From contig NZ_JANLCK010000012.1 in NCBI RefSeq assembly GCF_024979315.1, positions 39,003-103,002 of the forward strand: 64,000 bases of DNA. Direction: 5' to 3'. Below the pieces are notes generated by a model that saw only the letters and a program-made list of their open reading frames with translations, did no database searches and had not been told where the DNA came from. The translations under genes were made by a program, and so were the position numbers. Every line of letters begins with the position of its first letter. Position 1 is the stretch's first letter. This document shows positions 40,267-47,713 of the stretch, piece after piece. Source of the DNA: Herbiconiux oxytropis (GTDB taxonomy: Bacteria > Actinomycetota > Actinomycetes > Actinomycetales > Microbacteriaceae).

Positions 40267-42036
40267 TCAGAGAGGGTGGCCGAGGTCGGCGGCCACCGAG
40301 GCCGCGAGGTCGATGAGGGCGAGGTCAGAGCCTCGAGGCCCGACGAAGCAGAGGCCCACCGGATCGGGCACGCGCATCAGCGGCGCCGAGACGGCCGGGT
40401 AGCCGCCGGTGCCCGCCACCGAGGTCATGCGTAGGGTGGCCGCCCGCACAGCCTGGATGTCGCCTGGCGTCGCGGTGAGCGCCGGCGCCGCCGACGAGGC
40501 CGACGGCAGCAGCAGCACGCGCCCGTCGAGCACCCGATCGAAACGCTCACGAGCCTCGGCGAGCACAGCTCTCGCCTCCGCCTCCGTGTCGGCGGTCACG
40601 GCCGCCGCGATGTCGAACCGCTCCGCGATGTCGGGCCCGAGCACGCCGGGGTGCGCCTGCACCCACTCCCCGTGCTGCCGCCAGGCCTCGGCCCCCTGCA
40701 CTACCCGGAAGGCCGCGAACACGGCATCCAGGTCGCCCAGGTCCACCTCCTCGAGCGGCGGGCTCCCCTGCGCATCATCCACGCCCCGGATCGCGGGCTC
40801 CCGGATGAGCGCGTCGAACGCCTCACGCACGCCGGACTCGCAGCTCGCCACGATGTCCCGCGACACGGCGAACCGCCTCGCGAGGCGCGCCGCGCCGCCG
40901 ACTCGGCCCACCCCGTCCGCGCTCGCGTCGTCGGCACCACCGAGGGTCGCGGCAGCGGCAGCGCGCAGTGCCGCCGCCGAGCGCGTGAGCCATCCCACGG
41001 TGTCGAACGTTGGCGCGAGCGGGAGCAGCCCCGTCGCGCTGACGGCGCCGTGCGTGGTGCGGATGCCCCACAGCCCCTGATACGACGCCGGCACCCGGAT
41101 CGAACCACCCGTGTCCGTGCCGAGCCCGATCGTCGCCTGCCCGAGCGCCACCGCCGACGCCGGACCGCTGGAGGAGCCTCCCGGGATCGCCCCGGTCACG
41201 GCGCCGTTCGGCGGAGTCCCGTAGTGCACGTTGCGGCCGGCGATGCTGTAGGCGAACTCGTCCGTCTGCGCGATACCCTGCACCGAGGCGCCGCCCGCGC
41301 GCAGTGCCCGGACGGCCTCCGCGTCGACCTCGGCCACCGCGGCCCCCGCGAGGTACTCGGGCACACCTGCACCGACGGCGAAGCCCTCCACGGCGAAGAG
41401 ATCCTTCACCGCCACGCTCATCCCCTCGAGCGGCCGCGGCCCTGAGGAAGACGTCGGGAGCGCAGGCACGAGCGGCGACCCCGCGACGCGCCAGATCGCA
41501 CGATTCACCGCGGGCGGTGCGCCGGTGACATGAGCCGAGGTGATGACCCAGCGCCCACCATGGTCACCCCCGCCGTCATGCCGGGGCCGCGCATCCGCGA
41601 TCCGCTCCCAGAGCTGCGTCTGCAGGCCGGAGCCGCCGGCCACGAAGGCGCTCACCGACACGACCAGCGCGGCCTGCGGCGAGAGCACCCGCACCCGCAC
41701 CTCCGTGATCGTGCGCCGGGCGACTCCCCCGCGCACGCTCCGGAACGCGCTGATCCGCTCGTGTCCCACCAGCAGTCCGTTCGCGTCACCCCGCAGCGTG
41801 TCGGGACCAGGCGCGAACGAACGGTCGAGCACGTCCACGTCGTCGACCATGAGGGCGGCTTCGTAGTGGTGGAACGCCGCCAGCAGCGACTCGAGCTCCG
41901 CGGGCTCGAGCTCGGCGACGCCGGTCACGCTCACCGACCCGGTGACTCCGTCCGCAGTCCACCTCCCGGTCGAACCCCCGGGCACCGGCACGGCTCCGTG
42001 CCTACCCACGGCGCTCCTCCGACCCGTTCGCGCCAT
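40267..42036 (-). CDS. AtzH-like (DUF3225) domain fused to an amidase-signature hydrolase
   Basis: The 589-residue protein has an N-terminal NTF2-like domain (LLAAFHHYEAALMVDDVDVLD to about residue 165) of the AtzH/DUF3225 type, then an amidase-signature domain with the Ser-cisSer-Lys triad (VAVKDLF; GGSSSGPASAVA; GTDTGGSIRVPASYQG). AtzH and AtzE-like proteins are separate in cyanuric-acid degraders. The fusion suggests carboxybiuret-, carboxyurea- or other ureide-type amide hydrolysis. The start is uncertain: the ATG at 42036 overlaps the formamidase gene by 35 nt, while several in-frame GTGs lie closer to the conserved domain. Confidence 0.82.
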   Translation of the reverse strand: MARTGRRSAVGRHGAVPVPGGSTGRWTADGVTGSVSVTGVAELEPAELESLLAAFHHYEAALMVDDVDVLDRSFAPGPDTLRGDANGLLVGHERISAFRSVRGGVARRTITEVRVRVLSPQAALVVSVSAFVAGGSGLQTQLWERIADARPRHDGGGDHGGRWVITSAHVTGAPPAVNRAIWRVAGSPLVPALPTSSSGPRPLEGMSVAVKDLFAVEGFAVGAGVPEYLAGAAVAEVDAEAVRALRAGGASVQGIAQTDEFAYSIAGRNVHYGTPPNGAVTGAIPGGSSSGPASAVALGQATIGLGTDTGGSIRVPASYQGLWGIRTTHGAVSATGLLPLAPTFDTVGWLTRSAAALRAAAAATLGGADDASADGVGRVGGAARLARRFAVSRDIVASCESGVREAFDALIREPAIRGVDDAQGSPPLEEVDLGDLDAVFAAFRVVQGAEAWRQHGEWVQAHPGVLGPDIAERFDIAAAVTADTEAEARAVLAEARERFDRVLDGRVLLLPSASSAAPALTATPGDIQAVRAATLRMTSVAGTGGYPAVSAPLMRVPDPVGLCFVGPRGSDLALIDLAASVAADLGHPL

Positions 42037-43180
42037 GACGACCTCGACGCACCGCGCCGATCCCGCCGCCGGTGTGCCGCGCGGCCCCCGCCGCCACCCC
42101 CGCGAAGTCGGCCACCCGCACCTTCGCGTGCACGCCCTTAACGATGTCGACCACCTGCGAGATGTCGAAGTCGGTCGCCGCGCTCAGATACGCGTAGGCG
42201 AGCGCCCGATCCATGCCGTAGCGCGCCTCGAGGAGGCCGAGCGCCGCCCGCACGCAGTTCTGCACGGCCACGTCGAGATCCTCGTCCATGCCCGTGGGCA
42301 CGAGGAACTCGCTCGTCGACGCCAGCGGCCCAGCCAGCACGCCGAACTCGGCCACCGCATCCGCCTGCGACAGCAGATCGAACCGGATCGTCACCCGCAG
42401 CGACGCCTCGAGCGCCGTGAGCGCCACTTCCCCGTCTCCCTGCGCGAAGTGCGGATCCCCGACGTAGGCGAGCGCTCCCGGCACCTGCACGGGCAGGTAC
42501 AGCGACGACCCCACGGTCAGCAGCTTGATGTCGATGTTGCCCCCGTGCGCCCCGGGCGGCACCGAGTGCGGCCGCTCAGCCCCCGCGACGGCCACTCCCA
42601 TGATGCCGAGGAACGGCGCCAACGGGAACCGCACCGACCGCTGCCCGCCCGGCACGAGCGGCAGGGTGCCGAACGACGAGCCGTCGAGCGCGTGCTTCAG
42701 GTCGGCGAAGATGCTCACGTTCTCCTCCGCAGCCGGCATCTCCCCGGGAAGCGCTCCGCGACCGTGCCGATTCGAGATCACGCCGTACGGCACGCGCGGG
42801 GTCGTCTCGAGCACCGTCATCTTCAGCAGGTCGCCCGGCCGTGCCCCTCGCACCGCGATCGGCCCTGTCACCACGTGCGGCCCATCGGATGCGTTCCGCG
42901 GGTACTCCGACGCGGCCAGCGCCACGGCGTCGTCGAGCACGAAGGCGCGTTCCACCCCGTGCGCCGCGAAGAACGCCGCGGGATCCCGCCCCTGGTCCTC
43001 GAGCACTCCCTCGTGGCTGATCGTGTCGATCGTGACCTCGGTGCCAGGGTCGATCTCGAGCACGGCCCGGTCGGTGGCACACGGAAGCCGCCCCCAGAGC
43101 AGGTGGTCGAGGCTCGCCGCCAGGTATTCGGTCGCTCTGATCTCGCCCGTGCCGGGCTGCAGTGCTGCAGACGTAGACAT
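42002..43180 (-). CDS. Acetamidase/formamidase family protein (FmdA/AmdA)
   Basis: The 392-residue protein belongs to the FmdA/AmdA family, which releases ammonia from formamide or short amides. It has DTISHEGVLEDQGRDP, GARPGDLLKMTVL, PPGAHGGNIDIKLL, VGDPHFAQGDGEVALTALE and a cysteine in QNCVRAAL. The start is supported by TAACCT 6 nt upstream. It probably forms an operon with the AtzH-amidase gene. Formamide or a related amide would arise from N-heterocycle breakdown, but the substrate is inferred. Confidence 0.88.
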   Translation of the reverse strand: MSTSAALQPGTGEIRATEYLAASLDHLLWGRLPCATDRAVLEIDPGTEVTIDTISHEGVLEDQGRDPAAFFAAHGVERAFVLDDAVALAASEYPRNASDGPHVVTGPIAVRGARPGDLLKMTVLETTPRVPYGVISNRHGRGALPGEMPAAEENVSIFADLKHALDGSSFGTLPLVPGGQRSVRFPLAPFLGIMGVAVAGAERPHSVPPGAHGGNIDIKLLTVGSSLYLPVQVPGALAYVGDPHFAQGDGEVALTALEASLRVTIRFDLLSQADAVAEFGVLAGPLASTSEFLVPTGMDEDLDVAVQNCVRAALGLLEARYGMDRALAYAYLSAATDFDISQVVDIVKGVHAKVRVADFAGVAAGAARHTGGGIGAVRRGRHGANGSEERRG

Positions 43181-43186
43181 GACGAG

Positions 43187-43192
43187 AGGTTA
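43187..43192 (-). promoter_or_regulatory. -10 element of a leaderless promoter for the formamidase gene
   Basis: TAACCT on the minus strand stands 6 nt before the ATG at 43180. Confidence 0.55.
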
Positions 43193-43262
43193 TCGCCCGT
43201 TTGCACCCGGAAGAACGCTCGGGCTACGTTTCAGGTCTCACCTCATACCGACAGGATGGCCG

Positions 43263-43976
43263 TTGCTCACCAGACTCCGCTCCGACCGCGACAAGCTGCA
43301 CCTCGCCCTCATGCTCGCCCTCACCTTCTCCACAGGGGTGGTCGATGCCGTCGGCTACCTCGGTCTCGACAAGGTGTTCGCGGGCAACATGACGGGGAAC
43401 GTCGTCATCCTGGGCATGGCCCTCGCGGGGGCGGACGATCTGCCCTGGATCGGGCCGCTGATCGCCCTGTTCGCGTTCATGTTCGGTGCGGTCATCGGCG
43501 GTCGCGTCCTCCGCCCGGTGAAGGCGGGCTGGACGACGCGCACCACCTGGCTCTTCCTCGTGGTCGGCATCGTGCTGGCGGGGCTCGCGGTGACGCTGTT
43601 CATCACCGACGGCGCTCCGCCCCAGCCCTGGGAGTACTTCATCACCTTCTTCCTCGCCGCGGCCATGGGCATCCAGGCGGCCACCGCCCGGCACATCGCG
43701 GTGAAGGACGTCACGACCGTGGTGGTGACCTCCACCATCACGGGCTTCGCGGCCGACTCGCGGCTCGCGGGAGGCAAGGGGCAGCCGTGGTTCCGTCGTG
43801 CGGCGGCCATCGTGCTGATCGCGGCCGGAGCGGCGGTCGGTGCCCTCCTCCTGCTCCTGCACATCGGCTGGGGGGTGGCTGCCGCTGCGCTCATCACCCT
43901 CGTGGCGGCCCTCCTCGGCCACATCGCGGCCCACGTCAAGCACGCGTCGGAGCCGAAGGCCTCCGCCGCCCCCTGA
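43263..43976 (+). CDS. DUF1275 (YoaK) family membrane protein
   Basis: The 237-residue protein has about six hydrophobic segments and the family pattern FSTGVVDAVGYLGLDKVFAGNMTGN near the N terminus, with GIQAATARHIAVKDVTTVVVT and a C-terminal helix pair. The biochemical function of DUF1275 is unknown. TTG at 43263 is the likely start: AGGA lies seven bases upstream, and a -10-like TACGTT at 43225 gives a short leader. It is divergent from the formamidase gene. Confidence 0.85.
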   Translation: MLTRLRSDRDKLHLALMLALTFSTGVVDAVGYLGLDKVFAGNMTGNVVILGMALAGADDLPWIGPLIALFAFMFGAVIGGRVLRPVKAGWTTRTTWLFLVVGIVLAGLAVTLFITDGAPPQPWEYFITFFLAAAMGIQAATARHIAVKDVTTVVVTSTITGFAADSRLAGGKGQPWFRRAAAIVLIAAGAAVGALLLLLHIGWGVAAAALITLVAALLGHIAAHVKHASEPKASAAP

Positions 43977-44013
43977 CGCACCACCCGGCGGCCCGACCCG
44001 CCGAAGCACCCCT

Positions 44014-44100
44014 CGACTTGACAGAAGGTGCGCCTAAAACCGCCGACTTGGCACATCTTGTGTCAAGTGGGCGAGTTCAGGCACCGGAAGTGTCAAGTCG
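44014..44100. repeat. Intergenic palindromic repeat (copy 2, inverted relative to 34822), covering the mutM stop
   Basis: The outer arms CGACTTGACA (44014-44023) and TGTCAAGTCG (44091-44100) enclose an inner stem CGCCGACTTG-g-CACA-TCT-TGTG-t-CAAGTGGGCG. About 60 bp nearly match the reverse complement of the element at 34822. The mutM TGA stop (44093-44095) lies in the right arm. Confidence 0.82.
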
Positions 44101-45091
44101 CGGGCGGGGCGGGGGCGGGCGTCGCGCGGGGGGCTCGGGGACGGCGCTGGCAGCGCGGGCAGAGGTGCGACGAGCGGTTCATGAAGGCCTCGCGCACGAG
44201 GGGCGTGCCACAGCGCGGGCAGGGCTTCCCCTGCTGCCCGTAGGCGTTGAGGCTGTGCGAGAAGCAGCCCGAAGCCCCGTTCACGTTTACGTACTGCGCG
44301 TCGAAGCTCGTGCCTCCCTCGGCGAGGGCCTTGCCGAGCACGAGCCGCACCTCGGCGAGCAGCTCCCGCATGCGAGGCCGCGTCAGCCGGTCGGCCGGAT
44401 GCTCGTAGTGCAACCGCGCCGCCCAGAGGGCTTCGTCGGCGTAGATGTTGCCGATCCCCGAGATGAGCGTCTGGTCGAGCAGCGCCCGCTTGATCCCCGT
44501 GCGCTTGCGCCCGAGAGCGGCGAAGAAGAGCGCTTCGTCGAACGCCGGGTCGAGCGGATCGCGCGCGATGTGCGCCACCTGCGACGGCACGAGCGCAGCC
44601 GACGCGGCAGAATCGTCTGACGCCGCCGAAGCCCCGGACGCGAGAACCTCCCCGAAGTACCCACCGGGCTGCCCGTCGGCCGTCGGCACGAGCCGGTCGA
44701 CCGCCATCGACCCGAAGATCCGCTGGTCGACGAAGTTCACCCAGAACTCCCCCTGCACCGGATGCTCGATGTGCAGCCGGATGCGCAGCAGCCCGTCCTC
44801 CTCGACGCCCGGCGTGCGCAGCAGCACCTGCCCGCTCATGCCGAGATGCGTCACAAGGGCTTGAGCACCGGCCGGCCCGGCGGAGTCCCCGAGCGGGAAC
44901 CACAGGAACTTCCCCCGCCGCCCCGCCCCCAGGATCGTGCGCCCCTCCAGCAGCGCGTCGAACGCCCCCTCGAGCGGGCTGTGCCGCTTGAGCGACCGCT
45001 CGTCGAACACCTCCACGGCCGTGATGACCGCTCCGGACACCGCGGGCGAGAGCCCCGCGCGCACGACCTCGACCTCGGGCAGCTCCGGCAC
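44093..45091 (-). CDS. mutM: Formamidopyrimidine-DNA glycosylase
   Basis: The 332-residue DNA repair enzyme excises 8-oxoguanine and formamidopyrimidines. After Met removal it starts PELPEVE, with Pro2 and Glu3 catalytic. The helix-two-turn-helix segment holds QTLISGIGNIYADEAL, and the zinc finger is CPRCG..CPRC near the C terminus. An Ala/Ser insertion of about 20 residues sits near 160, and a Pro/Ala/Arg-rich tail follows the zinc finger up to a stop supplied by the intergenic repeat. It follows rnc by 11 nt, but smc is not next to it. Confidence 0.96.
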   Translation of the reverse strand: MPELPEVEVVRAGLSPAVSGAVITAVEVFDERSLKRHSPLEGAFDALLEGRTILGAGRRGKFLWFPLGDSAGPAGAQALVTHLGMSGQVLLRTPGVEEDGLLRIRLHIEHPVQGEFWVNFVDQRIFGSMAVDRLVPTADGQPGGYFGEVLASGASAASDDSAASAALVPSQVAHIARDPLDPAFDEALFFAALGRKRTGIKRALLDQTLISGIGNIYADEALWAARLHYEHPADRLTRPRMRELLAEVRLVLGKALAEGGTSFDAQYVNVNGASGCFSHSLNAYGQQGKPCPRCGTPLVREAFMNRSSHLCPRCQRRPRAPRATPAPAPPAT

Positions 45092-45102
45092 GCCAGTCGC
45101 CC

Positions 45103-45810
45103 CTACTCGCCGAGCAGCACGAACGCCGCGGCGGCGGCCTCGGCCTCGGCCTGCTTCTTGCTCGACCCGGCACCCGTGGCGGAGACGGGCTGACGTTTCT
45201 TCGCGCCCGCCACGCTCACCGTGGCCACGAAGCTCTTGCGGTGGTCGGGCCCGCTCTCCGCCACCGAGTAGACCGGTGCCTCGAAACCGAGCCGGCCGGC
45301 CTTCTCCTGCAGAGCGGTCTTCGGATCCATGCCCACGCCGAAGCGCCGGGGGTCGCGCACGAGCGGCTCCACGAGCCGCAGCACGAGCGGCGTCGCCACG
45401 TCCGGCCCCTGGTCGAGGTAGGTGGCGCCGATGAGCGCCTCCATGGTGTCGGCGAGGATCGACGACTTGTCTCGCCCTCCCGTGAGCTCCTCGCCGCGCC
45501 CCAGCTTGATGTGCGGCCCGAGCCCGATGGTGCGGGCGATCTCGGCGAGTGCGACCGTCGACACGAGGGAGGCACGGCGCTTGGCGAGCTCGCCCTCCTC
45601 GAGGTCGGGGAAGCTCGTGTAGAGCATGACGGTGACCGCCTGGCCGAGGATGGAGTCGCCGAGGAACTCGAGCCGCTCGTTCGTGGGGATGCCGCCGTGC
45701 TCGTAGGAGTACGAGCGGTGCGTCAGTGCGAGATCGAGCAGCTCGGGGTCGAGCGAGATCTCCAGGCTCGCCAAAAGGTGCGACCTGCTCTCCTCGATTT
45801 CAGAAGACAC
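45103..45810 (-). CDS. rnc: Ribonuclease III
   Basis: The 235-residue enzyme processes rRNA precursors and cleaves double-stranded RNA. The catalytic signature NERLEFLGDS and the second Mg site (DTMEALIGATYLDQG) are intact. The C-terminal dsRNA-binding domain runs from about residue 155 (DPKTALQEKAGRLG to SSKKQAEAEAAAAAF). GTG at 45810 is preferred to an in-frame GTG at 45819, as GAAGGG lies eight bases before it. It belongs to the DUF177-rpmF-rnc-mutM operon. Confidence 0.96.
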   Translation of the reverse strand: MSSEIEESRSHLLASLEISLDPELLDLALTHRSYSYEHGGIPTNERLEFLGDSILGQAVTVMLYTSFPDLEEGELAKRRASLVSTVALAEIARTIGLGPHIKLGRGEELTGGRDKSSILADTMEALIGATYLDQGPDVATPLVLRLVEPLVRDPRRFGVGMDPKTALQEKAGRLGFEAPVYSVAESGPDHRKSFVATVSVAGAKKRQPVSATGAGSSKKQAEAEAAAAAFVLLGE

Positions 45811-45839
45811 GGATCGCACCCTTCAGCGAAAAGCTGATG

Positions 45840-46043
45840 CTATACGTCGGCGACCTTGCGGCCCTTGTACTCCATGAACAGCGGGGTGCCGGCCGAGTCC
45901 TCGACGACCTTCGCGCGGTGCGGGAGGCTGTAGGTGGTCTTGCCGTTCTCGATGGTCTTGACCAGCGTGGGGATCTCGGCCTTCCACTGCGAACGACGCG
46001 CGTGCGTGTTGGAACGTGACTGCTTCCGCTTCGGAACGGCCAT
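45840..46043 (-). CDS. rpmF: 50S ribosomal protein L32
   Basis: The 67-residue protein begins [21 protein letters not shown], the L32 signature. It has no CxxC pairs, so it is the zinc-independent form. The length and the Lys/Arg-rich N terminus match actinobacterial L32. A purine-rich ribosome site precedes the ATG. Confidence 0.97.
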   Translation of the reverse strand: MAVPKRKQSRSNTHARRSQWKAEIPTLVKTIENGKTTYSLPHRAKVVEDSAGTPLFMEYKGRKVADV

Positions 46044-46097
46044 GACTATCTCTCTTCTTCTCTGTCGGTCTCACGACCGGCGGTCAAGACTCCGTGC

Positions 46098-46655
46098 TTA
46101 TTTGCTCTCGGAGCCTGTGTCTTCGGAAACTTCATCTCGGTCGTGCGCCAGCCCTGCGAGCGCCGACCAGCGAGGGTCGATCGGCTCGGGTGCAGGCTCC
46201 GCGGGATTCTCGGCCAGTCGCTCGCCCGTTGCGGGGTCGAGGCCTGGGCAATCCGGCTCACACACCGGCTGGAACGGCAATGACAGCACCACCGTATCCC
46301 TGATCAGAGATTCGAGGTCGACATGGTCGTCTTTCACCTCATGATCAAAAGCTTCGTCAGAAGAATACGCGAAAAGCTCCTGGAATTCGACTTCGACAGG
46401 CAGGGTGATGTCGCGAAGGCATCGCCCGCACTCCCCGTCGGCGTCTGCCGAGACCTCCGCGCTCACCAGAATGCCCTCGTGCACCGACTCGAGACGCACG
46501 TCGACGTGGAGCTCTTCGCCCGCCTGAACGGCCACGAGGCCCTCGCCGAGCTTCTCCTTCACATCGACGTCGAACGAGTGCTCGCGCATCTCCCCGGGCT
46601 TGTGCAGGATGTCGCGCACGTTGACCGTGTAAGGGGTCTTCCTGAATGTGCTCAC
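46098..46655 (-). CDS. YceD-like DUF177 protein
   Basis: The 185-residue protein belongs to the YceD/DUF177 family, linked by context to 23S rRNA accumulation and ribosome assembly; it almost always precedes rpmF, as here. It has the family cysteines in GECGRCL and VCEPDCPGL. The start MSTFRKTPYTVNVRDIL is typical. A leaderless promoter overlaps the upstream LysR stop, so this gene appears to open the housekeeping operon independently of the catabolic genes. Confidence 0.92.
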   Translation of the reverse strand: MSTFRKTPYTVNVRDILHKPGEMREHSFDVDVKEKLGEGLVAVQAGEELHVDVRLESVHEGILVSAEVSADADGECGRCLRDITLPVEVEFQELFAYSSDEAFDHEVKDDHVDLESLIRDTVVLSLPFQPVCEPDCPGLDPATGERLAENPAEPAPEPIDPRWSALAGLAHDRDEVSEDTGSESK

Positions 46656-46661
46656 CGCGAG

Positions 46662-46667
46662 ATTCTA
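46662..46667 (-). promoter_or_regulatory. -10 element of a leaderless promoter for DUF177-rpmF-rnc-mutM
   Basis: On the minus strand TAGAAT stands 6 nt before the DUF177 GTG, and its first three bases are the TAG stop codon of the LysR gene. This is a near-consensus actinobacterial -10. Confidence 0.65.
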
Positions 46668-47612
46668 CCCGCGTTCCCGGGGCACGGGGTTCCGGTGCAC
46701 GTTCGCGGCCACCACCGCGGCGGCCTCGGCCCGCAGGGCGTCGACGACGGTGCGCACAGCCAGCCGCTCGGCGCGGTCGGGGCGCATGAGCGCGAAGATG
46801 TGCCGCTCGGAGACGATCCCGTGCAGGTTCCGCAGCACGATCTCGCTGCGGTAGGCGCCACCGGCCGTGTAGCACGGCAGGATGGCGATGCCGAGCCCGG
46901 CCGCCACGAAGGCCTCGGTCACGCGCGTGTCACCGAAGCGCTGCACGACGTTCATGGGGCTGCCGGCGGCCTGCGAGATGTCGAGGATGGTGCGCTCGAA
47001 CGGGTAGCCCCAGGGCACCCCGATCCAGTTCTCCCCGATCAGGTCCTCGGGCAGCAGCTCCTCCTTCTCGGCGAGCGGATGCCCGGGCGGAAGCGCGATG
47101 TCGAGCGGCTCGGTCATGAGCTTGACGGCCGCGATCTCGCTCGCCTGCCAGTTCGCCGCGGCGGAGGAGGCGGAGTGCGCGAGCACGATGTCGAAGTCGG
47201 AGGTGAGCGCCGGGAAGTCGTCGCTCTCGGGGTCACGGTCCGAGCAGTGCAGGGTGAGGCCGCCGACGGCCTCGAGCCGCCGCATGACCCCGGGCAGCAG
47301 CATCTGGCCGCCGGTCGGGAAGGTCGCGAGCGACACCTCCCCCGTGGGGTCGTTGCGGAACTCGTCCCAGAGCGCGGTGGCGTGCTCGATGGCCACGGCG
47401 ACGTCGGCGGCGCTGCGGGCGAGCGCACGACCTGCATCCGTCAGCACGATGCCGCGTCCCGCCTTCTCGGTGAGCGGCAGCCCCGCCTCACGCTCGAGCA
47501 CCCGGAGCTGCTGCGACACCGCCGACGGGGTGCGGTGCGTGGCGCGGGCCACCTCGGTGATGCTGCCTCGCTCCGCGAGCTCGCGGAGGAGTTCGAGCCG
47601 TCGTACGTCCAT
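46665..47612 (-). CDS. LysR-family transcriptional regulator
   Basis: The 315-residue regulator has an N-terminal winged helix (GSITEVARATHRTPSAVSQQL, about residues 16-36) and a LysR effector domain (ATFPTGGQMLLPGVM; ITEEW-like segment replaced by GENWIGVPWG). It lies 97 bp downstream of the aminotransferase and is the last catabolic-type gene before the housekeeping block. It probably controls the pyrimidine/beta-amino acid genes. The gene is leaderless (TAGGGT 6 nt before the ATG), and a small GTAG-N5-CTAC dyad covers that region. Confidence 0.88.
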   Translation of the reverse strand: MDVRRLELLRELAERGSITEVARATHRTPSAVSQQLRVLEREAGLPLTEKAGRGIVLTDAGRALARSAADVAVAIEHATALWDEFRNDPTGEVSLATFPTGGQMLLPGVMRRLEAVGGLTLHCSDRDPESDDFPALTSDFDIVLAHSASSAAANWQASEIAAVKLMTEPLDIALPPGHPLAEKEELLPEDLIGENWIGVPWGYPFERTILDISQAAGSPMNVVQRFGDTRVTEAFVAAGLGIAILPCYTAGGAYRSEIVLRNLHGIVSERHIFALMRPDRAERLAVRTVVDALRAEAAAVVAANVHRNPVPRERG

Positions 47613-47618
47613 GTAGAA

Positions 47619-47624
47619 ACCCTA
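47619..47624 (-). promoter_or_regulatory. -10 element of a leaderless LysR-gene promoter
   Basis: TAGGGT on the minus strand lies 6 nt before the ATG at 47612, inside the GTAG-AAACC-CTAC dyad (47613-47625), a possible autoregulatory LysR box. Confidence 0.55.
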
Positions 47625-47657
47625 CGTCGTGAACGCACGACGGCCCGACCGCACTAC

Positions 47658-47713
47658 AGAGAACGGCCTCCAGAGAACCGCCTCCAGAGAACCACCTCCA
47701 GAGACCCGCCTAC
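47658..47713. repeat. Four tandem copies of a 14-bp unit at the end of the aminotransferase gene
   Basis: AGAGAACCGCCTCC is repeated four times with one to three differences per copy. The fourth copy contains the aminotransferase stop codon (47710-47712). There are no unique spacers. Confidence 0.85.

Noticed and set aside
330..44092. Integrative mobile element between mutM and smc
   Set aside because: No integrase, relaxase, transposase, tRNA target or direct terminal repeats were found. Composition looks like the flanks.
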